Notes under the pieces: model-generated
What the model saw: only the letters and a program-made list of their open reading frames with translations
The model's database searches: none
Told to the model about the DNA's origin: nothing
From: Ruminococcaceae bacterium UBA1741
Lineage (GTDB): Bacteria > Bacillota > Clostridia > Oscillospirales > Acutalibacteraceae
Assembly: GCA_002315685.1 (NCBI GenBank)
Contig: DCHX01000006.1
Coordinates: forward strand, 1 to 54,818
Direction of reading: 5' to 3'
Length of the DNA stretch: 54,818 nucleotides
Shown: positions 9,248 through 16,214 of the stretch, one piece after another
Position numbering within the stretch: position 1 is the stretch's first letter
How the letters are laid out: every line of letters starts with the position of its first letter
Position numbers and translations under genes: made by a program

Positions 9248-11230
9248 ATGTGGGGACCTCCGCCTATGGGTATGTTTAACGCCACCGAAAAGCTAAAAGA
9301 ACCGAAGCCCGAAAAATTATCCGAAGTGCCGATGTATTTATGGAGGGTAGTATCTAAATTTTTCTCACGGCTTTTTTATATATTCAGGCTTGTTTGGGAA
9401 GCAAAACCGTGGATTTTAATTGTTATGATGTTAAATTCACTCCTAAACGGTGTATTTCCTGTTATTACCGCACTTATTTCCGCACAGGTGCTTAATATAT
9501 TAGCCGAGGTAATAAAGGGCACTGTTGACTCCTTTTATAAAATAATTTATATCTTGATTTTGCAGTTTGCGTTTCAGTTTTTCGTTTCCCTTACCGGCAA
9601 TATACATACTATGATTATGCGGGTTGCAAATGAGCTTGTAACTAATGCGATAAAAATAAAAATTATCTCAAAGGCAAAGGATATTGACCTTAAAAATTTC
9701 GATATGCCGGAATTTTACGAAAAAATGGAGAACGCGCACAGAGAGGCGGGTATGCGCCCAGTAAACACCTTAAACTCCCTTTTTTCCATAATTTCTTCAA
9801 TTATTTCGGTTGCAAGTTTTATAATAATTCTTGCAAATGTAAGTCCGTTGGCACCCGTTATTATGGTAGTTCTTGCGGCGCCTGTTGCCGTTGTAAACTA
9901 CATCTACCGCAAAAAGAATTTCCTTTATATGCGGTTTAGAAGTCGGGACCGCCGTGAAATGAACTATTACAGCGATGTGCTTGTCGATAAGGATTTGGCA
10001 AAGGAAGTAAAAATATTTTCGCTTTCCGAAACCTTTGTAAATGCTTTCAAAACCACCTTTAACCGATATTTTATCGGAATAAAAAAACTCGCCGTTTCCG
10101 AAGGCTCGTGGAATATCGGCATTTCGGTTGTGTCAAGCTCTGTTAATTGCGGTATTTTTCTCTTTATCGCTAAAAAGGTGTATGACGGCAGTATGAAGCT
10201 CGGCGATTATAATCTCTATACGGGCGCTTTAAGTTCAATTTCAAGCGGAGTAAACAACCTTATTTCCACTACCGCATCTATTTACGAGGGAACGCTTTTT
10301 ATTGACAATATGATAGTATTTATGAACGAAAAGCCTACAATAGTACCTATAAGTCCCGAAAATCCGCTTCATATCAAGCGCCATATCGGTCATACTGTTG
10401 AATTTAAGGATGTCAGCTTCAAATATCCGGGCGGCTCGGGAAGAATGATAATAAAGCACCTTAATCTTTTCCTAAACGCCGGTGAAACCTGTGTGCTTGT
10501 AGGCTTAAACGGTGCAGGAAAAACCACGCTTATTAAGCTTTTAACCCGACTTTATGACCCGACCGAAGGGGTTATTCTTCTTGACGGAGAGGATATTCGC
10601 CGTTACGATGTTAAGGAATTATACGAGATGTTCGGTATCATTTTCCAAGATTTCGGCAAATATGCCTTTTCGGTTAGCGATAATATCGCTTTCGGACAAA
10701 TAAACAAAGAAAAGAACGAAAAAGAAATACGGGAATCGGCGGTAAAATCGAGCGCCGACCCGTTTATAAACAAGCTTGTTAAGGGTTATGACACTCCCCT
10801 TACAAGATATTTCGACGAGGACGGAATCGAGCTTTCCATAGGTCAATGGCAAAAGCTGTCAATCGCCCGTGCATTTTATTCCGACTCTGATTTTCTTATC
10901 CTCGATGAGCCTACCGCATCGCTTGACCCGATGGCTGAACAGGATATTTTTAATCAGTTTGATACTCTTCGCAAGGATAAAACTACTATCTTTGTTTCTC
11001 ATAGGCTTTCGAGCGCAACTGTGGCATCAAAAATCGTGGTGCTTGAAGACGGTGTAATAGTTGAGCAGGGAAACCATAAGGAGCTTATGGAAAAACGGGG
11101 AAAGTATTACGAATTGTTCTCAACCCAAGCTATGCGATATGTTATGGACGATAAGGAAAGAGCGGACGCAACGGCTATGAAAAAGCCTCCTATGTTTGAG
11201 GGTAATCCCCCCGACCGCATTCAAAAATAA
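9248..11230 (+). CDS. ABC exporter, fused permease and ATPase
   Basis: The product is 660 residues: a membrane domain with about six helices (to about residue 360), then an ATPase domain with Walker A GLNGAGKTT (about 419-427), Q-loop IIFQDFG, signature LSIGQWQKL (about 529-537), Walker B FLILDEPTASLD (about 549) and H-loop VSHRLSSA. This is the half-transporter layout of lipid, drug and peptide exporters; it probably works as a dimer. No N-terminal C39 peptidase domain is present; instead there is a short Pro/Met-rich head (MWGPPPMGMF). The start at 9248 has AGGAGA 8 bp upstream; the alternative ATG at 9206 has no site. It is divergent from the surface-protein cluster, sharing its control region, and is followed by a lipoprotein gene. 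The cargo is unknown. Confidence 0.9.
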   Translation: MWGPPPMGMFNATEKLKEPKPEKLSEVPMYLWRVVSKFFSRLFYIFRLVWEAKPWILIVMMLNSLLNGVFPVITALISAQVLNILAEVIKGTVDSFYKIIYILILQFAFQFFVSLTGNIHTMIMRVANELVTNAIKIKIISKAKDIDLKNFDMPEFYEKMENAHREAGMRPVNTLNSLFSIISSIISVASFIIILANVSPLAPVIMVVLAAPVAVVNYIYRKKNFLYMRFRSRDRREMNYYSDVLVDKDLAKEVKIFSLSETFVNAFKTTFNRYFIGIKKLAVSEGSWNIGISVVSSSVNCGIFLFIAKKVYDGSMKLGDYNLYTGALSSISSGVNNLISTTASIYEGTLFIDNMIVFMNEKPTIVPISPENPLHIKRHIGHTVEFKDVSFKYPGGSGRMIIKHLNLFLNAGETCVLVGLNGAGKTTLIKLLTRLYDPTEGVILLDGEDIRRYDVKELYEMFGIIFQDFGKYAFSVSDNIAFGQINKEKNEKEIRESAVKSSADPFINKLVKGYDTPLTRYFDEDGIELSIGQWQKLSIARAFYSDSDFLILDEPTASLDPMAEQDIFNQFDTLRKDKTTIFVSHRLSSATVASKIVVLEDGVIVEQGNHKELMEKRGKYYELFSTQAMRYVMDDKERADATAMKKPPMFEGNPPDRIQK

Positions 11231-11277
11231 TCTTTAATATTTAATAAAATCAGTTTATTGAAAAGCAGGGTGATAAT

Positions 11278-12702
11278 TTGAAGATTAAAATGTTATCGGT
11301 TTTATTGGTATTGGTGCTTATTATCTCGGTTTTATGCTCCTGCAAGGGTATGACGGAGGATATGTACAGCAACTTTTCGATAATAGAAGAAACAGTCGAA
11401 ATTATTAACGACAAATATAACAATGCCGTAAACAACGACAAGTCGGAAAATAAATCTACGGCAAAAAATAACGGCAATTCTTCAAACGAATCGCCGACAT
11501 TACAAACAAATGTTAAAACTAAAATCGAAAAAGAAATAACTACCGATGACGAAATAACCGAGCCGTCATCAAATTTCAGCGAAAGCATTAAGTCGTATAA
11601 TAATCATTTAGCCGTACCGACAAGCGAGTATTATCAGTTTACCTGTTTAAGCGGAGCCGAAAAACAGCTTTACCAAAGTATTTTAAGTGCCGTTTCATCC
11701 TCTAAAAACATTGTAAACACCTCGAATTTATCCCTAAACGAAAATCAGGTTCTTTCGGTTTTACAAAAGGTATTGTCCGATTATCCCCAATATTTTTATG
11801 TTTCAAGATACTGTATGGTAGCCTACGGCTTGAAAAGGCGGAATATCCGTGCGATGGTTTTGCTTTATACAGACGGCGAAGCAACAGATGAATTTGACGA
11901 AAACTTAAATTATACAAAAACCGCAAACCGAACTGTAATAAACCGAAAAATAGATACTCTGCAATCCTCGGTGAACTCTATTGTAAGCCAAATCCCCGAC
12001 AACGCATCGGATATAATCAAAGAAAAAATCATTCACGATTATGTCGTTAAATCGGTGGCTTACGCAAATGATGAGGCGGAGAATATCGAAAATACGGATA
12101 AAACATTACCCCACGCATTTGACTTATACGGCGCTGTTGTCGAAAAGTCGGCGGTATGCGAGGGGTATGCAAAAATGTTTCAATATTTATGTTATTGTGT
12201 GGGCATAAATTCAACACAGGTAATAGGAACCTCGAACGGCGGAAATCATATGTGGAATACCGCAAAAATAGACGGACAGTGGTATCAAATTGATGCTACT
12301 TGGGATGATTCCGAATATATTTCGTACGATTATTTTAACCTGACAAACGCCGAAATATCAAAAACCCATTCTATTGACCCGTCATATATCTATGCACCCG
12401 AATGCAATTCAACCGAAAACTCATTTACAAACACATTTGCGGTTTGTATCACAAGCTTAGATACCGAGCCTTCAAACTACGAAAGCAAAATATCAAATCT
12501 TATCGGTGCAAACGATAACTGCCTTTACCTTTATTTTAATTCAGACGCACAAGCGGGTCAAAACGCCCGGATAAAATATCTTCAAAAAAACATTTTATCC
12601 AAAACCTCTGATTTCAACAAATATCTCAGAAATAACAACATCATAATTTCAAGACTTGTAGGCAAATTGGGAGAATACTATCTTTTCTCGTTGAATCGCT
12701 GA
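11278..12702 (+). CDS. Lipoprotein with transglutaminase-like domain
   Basis: This is a 475-residue secreted lipoprotein: signal peptide with lipobox VLCSC (about residue 20), a Ser/Asn/Lys/Glu-rich linker to about 110, a helical domain, and a transglutaminase-like fold with Cys in SAVCEGYAKMF (about 294), His in GGNHMWN (about 324) and Asp in IDATWDD (about 340). This Cys-His-Asp order is that of the transglutaminase/peptidase core family, whose members cut or crosslink amide bonds. The TTG at 11278 is chosen because AGGGTG precedes it; an ATG at 11290 is the alternative. The gene follows the ABC exporter by 47 bp and is probably co-transcribed. It sits beside surface proteins that could be its substrates, which is inference only. 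Confidence 0.8.
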   Translation: MKIKMLSVLLVLVLIISVLCSCKGMTEDMYSNFSIIEETVEIINDKYNNAVNNDKSENKSTAKNNGNSSNESPTLQTNVKTKIEKEITTDDEITEPSSNFSESIKSYNNHLAVPTSEYYQFTCLSGAEKQLYQSILSAVSSSKNIVNTSNLSLNENQVLSVLQKVLSDYPQYFYVSRYCMVAYGLKRRNIRAMVLLYTDGEATDEFDENLNYTKTANRTVINRKIDTLQSSVNSIVSQIPDNASDIIKEKIIHDYVVKSVAYANDEAENIENTDKTLPHAFDLYGAVVEKSAVCEGYAKMFQYLCYCVGINSTQVIGTSNGGNHMWNTAKIDGQWYQIDATWDDSEYISYDYFNLTNAEISKTHSIDPSYIYAPECNSTENSFTNTFAVCITSLDTEPSNYESKISNLIGANDNCLYLYFNSDAQAGQNARIKYLQKNILSKTSDFNKYLRNNNIIISRLVGKLGEYYLFSLNR

Positions 12703-12725
12703 CAAGCAGGAAAATCAAACGGCAA

Positions 12726-13925
12726 TTAAATAAAAAATTCATCCGCTCTTTCAAACAGCGAAATTGCCTCCTTATAATAAGGCAAGAGGTCTTTTCTTTG
12801 GCGGTTAATAAGCTCTAATGCGCTATCGTTTTCCATTTGCGAATGCTTTGCAACCATAATAAGACATCTGAGACAGCCGAAATATTTAAGCATTTTGTTG
12901 ACATCATCCATTTTGTCCTCAGGAACATTCGAGAAATACTTTTCGACAAGTGCTTCCCAAACCTTTATCGGCAACAGTTCGTCCTCAGGCTCAATACCGA
13001 AAATAAGCTTTGCACCGAAGGTAGTTTCTCTTAGAATGCAATAATGGAAATATTCCGCACCTATGTCAAACAACGGGTGTCCTACCGAAACATCCGCCAT
13101 ATCTACGAAAATAAGCTTTCCGTTTTGCACCATTATATTACGGGAATGACAGTCAACATGTATCATTGTAGAGCGTCTCGGAACGGCATCAATCATTTTG
13201 TCGATTATTTGAAGCTCGTCATCGCTCATAAACTTTTTAAGGCCTTTTGACCAAGTATGATATTTATTGTTTATATCGGGGAAAACACCCACCTCGGCAG
13301 GTGTAGAATGAAACTGTTTAAGCAACGAAACATACTTGTCGGTAAGCTCGTCAAACTGTTCGGGATAATCCATAAAGTTTTGGGAAAGCGTATCGGCATC
13401 TAAAAGCTCAAAGCAAGTGCCGTACGAATCCCCTACCTTTACAACATCAAAAGGAATAGCGGTAGGAATACCCGAAACAAAGGATTTTTTCGCACTTGCG
13501 GTTTCGTTATAAATTCTGTCAAGGGTAATTCTCTTGCTGAACACCTTAACAACGGTATCTCGGTCAATTCGGTAAACGGTAGAGCTAAGTCCGGCGCCTA
13601 CAATCTTACAACCTTCAACCGAAATTTCACGCATAGTTTTCTTTGTGTCAAACATTCCCGTAAAGCCGGTAATGTTCAAAATATCGTAAACATCGCGGGA
13701 AACATTAACGATAGACATTTTTTCCGCCTGTTTTCCGATTTTAAGCAAAACACGAAGTCCGGCGGAAGCTATGTATAACAGATTTTTGCAATCAATAACT
13801 ATATTTGAATTTGGGTATTTGTTTAGTATCTCCTGCGCATTCAATTCGGTATTGTCGGCATTATGAGAATCTATTCGTTCTTCTAAATATAAAGTAAGTA
13901 CATTTTCTTCAAATTTATAATCCAT
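12726..13925 (-). CDS. STAS domain fused to aminoglycoside-phosphotransferase-like kinase
   Basis: The product is 399 residues. Residues 1-105 form a STAS (anti-sigma-factor antagonist) domain with the typical phosphorylatable serine in YIASAGLRVLL (S54). Residues 108-399 form a small-molecule/protein-kinase-like domain with a nucleotide lysine (VVKVF, about 127), the catalytic HVDCHSRN motif (256-263) and a metal aspartate in FVDMAD (about 275). Fusions of this kind occur in Firmicutes and Fibrobacter (remembered as the TIGR02172 type). Substrate unknown; true drug resistance is unlikely. The start at 13925 has AGAGGTGA in front. The neighbours are convergent (left) and divergent (right), so it is transcribed alone. 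Confidence 0.8.
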   Translation of the reverse strand: MDYKFEENVLTLYLEERIDSHNADNTELNAQEILNKYPNSNIVIDCKNLLYIASAGLRVLLKIGKQAEKMSIVNVSRDVYDILNITGFTGMFDTKKTMREISVEGCKIVGAGLSSTVYRIDRDTVVKVFSKRITLDRIYNETASAKKSFVSGIPTAIPFDVVKVGDSYGTCFELLDADTLSQNFMDYPEQFDELTDKYVSLLKQFHSTPAEVGVFPDINNKYHTWSKGLKKFMSDDELQIIDKMIDAVPRRSTMIHVDCHSRNIMVQNGKLIFVDMADVSVGHPLFDIGAEYFHYCILRETTFGAKLIFGIEPEDELLPIKVWEALVEKYFSNVPEDKMDDVNKMLKYFGCLRCLIMVAKHSQMENDSALELINRQRKDLLPYYKEAISLFERADEFFI

Positions 13926-13944
13926 AAAAATCACCTCTTTGCCT

Positions 13945-13973
13945 ATTATACAGACATTAGACCGAAAAAGCAA
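13945..13973 (-). promoter_or_regulatory. Probable promoter of the STAS-kinase gene
   Basis: On the minus strand TTGCTT (13973-13968) and a perfect TATAAT (13950-13945) are 17 bp apart, about 20 bp upstream of the start codon. Confidence 0.5.
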
Positions 13974-14147
13974 GAACCGAAAATTTATGCCGAAGAACTC
14001 GACTTTAACCGAAAAACTGCCGAAAATTCCGTGTTTTAATCTATCGGTTGAGGGCAATAAGGTTTATGCTTTTTCTTTTACGGCTGCTTATTATCCGAAA
14101 GACAGCAACAAAATAAAATATAACATACATTTTACATCCTTTTTTAG
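13974..14147. other. Non-coding spacer, nothing recognised
   Basis: This stretch between two divergent promoters holds a 72-codon open frame on the plus strand (13939-14157), but it has no ribosome binding site, no family resemblance and a composition unlike neighbouring genes. No strong hairpin or repeat was seen. Confidence 0.4.
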
Positions 14148-14176
14148 TTGCGAATAATATATTTATTTGATATAAT
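14148..14176 (+). promoter_or_regulatory. Promoter of the trxA-metF-metH operon
   Basis: TTGCGA (14148-14153) and TATAAT (14171-14176) are separated by 17 bp, with the first coding sequence 40 bp further on. It is the only clear promoter before the broken reductase gene and trxA. Confidence 0.55.
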
Positions 14177-14215
14177 AATAATTGTATAAAGTAGTATGGA
14201 ATAAGATGTGATTAT

Positions 14216-14419
14216 ATGAAAATAAGCCTTAATCCGAATGAAGAAATTGTAAAGGTCGTAAAGGAAGGCCTTTAAAAAAGCGGCGGCTACTGTCCTTGCA
14301 GGCGTGAGCAAAACGAGGATACCAAATGTATGTGCAAGGAATTCAGAGCGCAAATTGACGACCCGAATTTTGAGGGCTTTTGTCATTGTTTGCTTTATTA
14401 TAAATCATTAGAAAAGTGA
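14216..14419 (+). pseudogene. Ferredoxin-thioredoxin-reductase-like gene with in-frame TAA
   Basis: Read from ATG 14216, one frame gives MKISLNPNEEIVKVVKEGL, a TAA stop at 14273-14275, then KSGGYCPCRREQNEDTKC and onward through MCKEF to FEGFCHCLLYY, stopping at 14417-14419. The second part has the full cysteine set of small ferredoxin:thioredoxin-reductase catalytic-type proteins (CPC, CMC, CHC), which bind a 4Fe-4S cluster beside a redox disulfide. Both parts are in the same frame and would join into a 67-residue protein if TAA were a lysine codon (AAA), as expected in that family from memory. So this is a one-base nonsense change, a base-call error, or readthrough. Thioredoxin follows 10 bp downstream, fitting a reductase-thioredoxin pair. 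No strong ribosome binding site is seen at 14216. Confidence 0.75.
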
Positions 14420-14428
14420 GTGATTATT

Positions 14429-14737
14429 ATGGCTGAGGTTACCGTTACAAAAGAAAATTTTGAAGAAGAGGTTATTAAATCTCCTATTCCCGTTTTAATT
14501 GACTTTTGGGCTTCTTGGTGCGGTCCTTGTATGATGCTTTCCCCTATTGTTAAGGAAATTGCGGACGAAAACGAGGGCAAAATTAAAGTTTGCAAGGTTA
14601 ATGTTGACGAAGAAAACCAACTTGCATCGGTTTTTAATGTTGACAGTATTCCCTCTCTCTTCGTGATAAAAAACGGAAAAATTACTAATAACCGTGTAGG
14701 ATATATAAGTAAAGAAGATATACTTGATATGCTTTGA
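14429..14737 (+). CDS. trxA: Thioredoxin
   Basis: The product is 102 residues of standard thioredoxin fold with the active site WASWCGPC (about residues 28-35), the buried Asp in LIDFW and the cis-proline in SIPSLF. It reduces protein disulfides in the cytoplasm. The ATG at 14429 is preferred, with AAGTGAG about 8 bp upstream; a GTG at 14420 in frame is the alternative. It lies between a broken reductase-like gene and metF and overlaps the metF ribosome binding site, so it is in the same operon. Confidence 0.95.
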   Translation: MAEVTVTKENFEEEVIKSPIPVLIDFWASWCGPCMMLSPIVKEIADENEGKIKVCKVNVDEENQLASVFNVDSIPSLFVIKNGKITNNRVGYISKEDILDML

Positions 14738-14745
14738 GGTGCTTT

Positions 14746-15624
14746 ATGAAAATAATTGATTTACTGAAAAACGATACTCTTTCGCTGTCATTTGAGGTTT
14801 TTCCGCCTAAAAGCGATATGGGTTTTGAGTCGGTTAAAACGGCCACCGAAGAAATCGCAAAGCTTTCGCCCTCTTTTATGAGTGTTACATACGGCGCCGG
14901 CGGAGGAACAAGCCAACATACTCTTGATATTGCGAAAAACATTAAGGACAAATACTCCGTTCCGACTATTGCTCACCTTACCTGCGTTTCTTCTTCAAAA
15001 GCGTTTGTGCAAGAAAAGATAAAGAGCATAAAAGAGGCGGGTATCAAAAATATTATGGCACTAAGGGGAGATATTCCCGCTGATAAAATCGGTGCCGACC
15101 GTAGCGGTTGGGACTATCTTCACGCAACCGATTTGATAAAAGACATTAAAAGAATTGCGCCCGAAATCACGGTGGGCGGTGCCTGTTATCCCGAGGTGCA
15201 TCCCGAAAGTCTAAACCAAAAGGACGATATTAAATACCTAAAAGAAAAGGTTGACTGCGGTTGCGAATTTTTGACAACCCAAATGTTTTTTGACAACAAC
15301 CTTTTATACAACTTTCTTTACAAAATCAGAGAAGCGGGTATTACCGTTCCGGTAGTTGCGGGAATTATGCCTATTACAAATGCCGTTCAGGTTGAGCGTG
15401 CCATAAAGCTTTCCGGCTCACTTATGCCCCAGCGGTTTAAGAGCATTGTCGATAAATTCGGCTCTGACCCTAATGCTATGAAACAAGCGGGTATCGCTTA
15501 TGCTACCGACCAAATTATCGACCTTTTCGCAAATAATATCACAAATGTTCATATCTATTCTATGAATAATCCCGATGTTGCTAAAACAGTACGCAACAAT
15601 TTGTCCTCTATTATCGGAAAATGA
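14746..15624 (+). CDS. metF: 5,10-methylenetetrahydrofolate reductase
   Basis: This is a 292-residue MetF, close to the usual bacterial length without the eukaryotic regulatory tail. Visible marks are the N-terminal FEVFPPKSD, SVTYGAGGG, ALRGD and the substrate/FAD-site stretch CEFLTTQMFFD. It reduces methylene-THF to methyl-THF, the methyl donor for MetH encoded two genes downstream. The start at 14746 has GAGGTG overlapping the trxA stop. Its stop overlaps the next start as ATGA, so the three methionine genes are translationally coupled. Confidence 0.95.
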   Translation: MKIIDLLKNDTLSLSFEVFPPKSDMGFESVKTATEEIAKLSPSFMSVTYGAGGGTSQHTLDIAKNIKDKYSVPTIAHLTCVSSSKAFVQEKIKSIKEAGIKNIMALRGDIPADKIGADRSGWDYLHATDLIKDIKRIAPEITVGGACYPEVHPESLNQKDDIKYLKEKVDCGCEFLTTQMFFDNNLLYNFLYKIREAGITVPVVAGIMPITNAVQVERAIKLSGSLMPQRFKSIVDKFGSDPNAMKQAGIAYATDQIIDLFANNITNVHIYSMNNPDVAKTVRNNLSSIIGK

Positions 15625-16214
15625 CAGTAATTACAAAGGATTATAACGAAAAAATGTCGTCCTTATGCGTTAATATGCACGAGGTATTAAGATACCTTAA
15701 CGGTAATGAGGACAACGAAACACTTGAAATAATAAACAGCAGTTTGGATGAGTTGGGCTCGGATTTTTCTTATAGGGTTTGCTACTCGGTATTTCCCGTT
15801 TGTGTGGAAAACGATAGGGTTGTTTTTCCTTTTAAGAGTGTAAAGAGCAAGGACTTGGCTAAATGTCTTAAAGACTGTAAAAGTGCGGTGATTTTTGCCT
15901 CTACTATCGGTTTCGGCATTGATAGAATGATTAAGAAACACAGCCTTATATCTCCTCTTAAATCGGTTGTTTTTCAGGCAATAGGCGCCGAGCGTATTGA
16001 GTGTCTTTGCGATACCTTTTGTGAAGATATCAAAAAAGAATACGGCAATATAACCCCTCGCTTTTCCGCAGGCTACGGCGATTTAGAGCTTTCATTTCAA
16101 AAGGATATTTTTAAGGTTTTGCAGTGTAGTAAAAACATAGGTGTCAGCCTAAACGGCAATTTACTTATGTCCCCTACTAAATCCGTTACTGCAATTATAG
16201 GTGTTAAACAATGA
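15621..16214 (+). CDS. Stand-alone methionine synthase activation-domain protein
   Basis: The 197-residue product resembles the C-terminal reactivation domain of cobalamin-dependent methionine synthase as a separate protein. The best mark is RFSAGYGDLELSFQ (about 154-167), matching the RxSxGYG signature of that domain, which binds S-adenosylmethionine to remethylate inactive cob(II)alamin. The MetH encoded immediately downstream lacks this domain, which strongly supports the call. ATGA overlaps join it to metF and to metH. The rest is less conserved and I recognise no further motif. Confidence 0.85.
   Translation: MTVITKDYNEKMSSLCVNMHEVLRYLNGNEDNETLEIINSSLDELGSDFSYRVCYSVFPVCVENDRVVFPFKSVKSKDLAKCLKDCKSAVIFASTIGFGIDRMIKKHSLISPLKSVVFQAIGAERIECLCDTFCEDIKKEYGNITPRFSAGYGDLELSFQKDIFKVLQCSKNIGVSLNGNLLMSPTKSVTAIIGVKQ

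Noticed and set aside
12726..13925. Aminoglycoside resistance gene
   Set aside because: The kinase motif is shared by many unrelated small-molecule kinases, and the STAS fusion argues for a regulatory or metabolic role.
13939..14157. Possible small gene in the STAS-kinase/trxA spacer
   Set aside because: No ribosome binding site, overlaps the promoter of the opposite gene, no recognisable protein.
14273..14275. Stop codon as selenocysteine or pyrrolysine recoding
   Set aside because: The codon is TAA, not TGA or TAG, and the expected residue is Lys, so recoding of those kinds does not fit.
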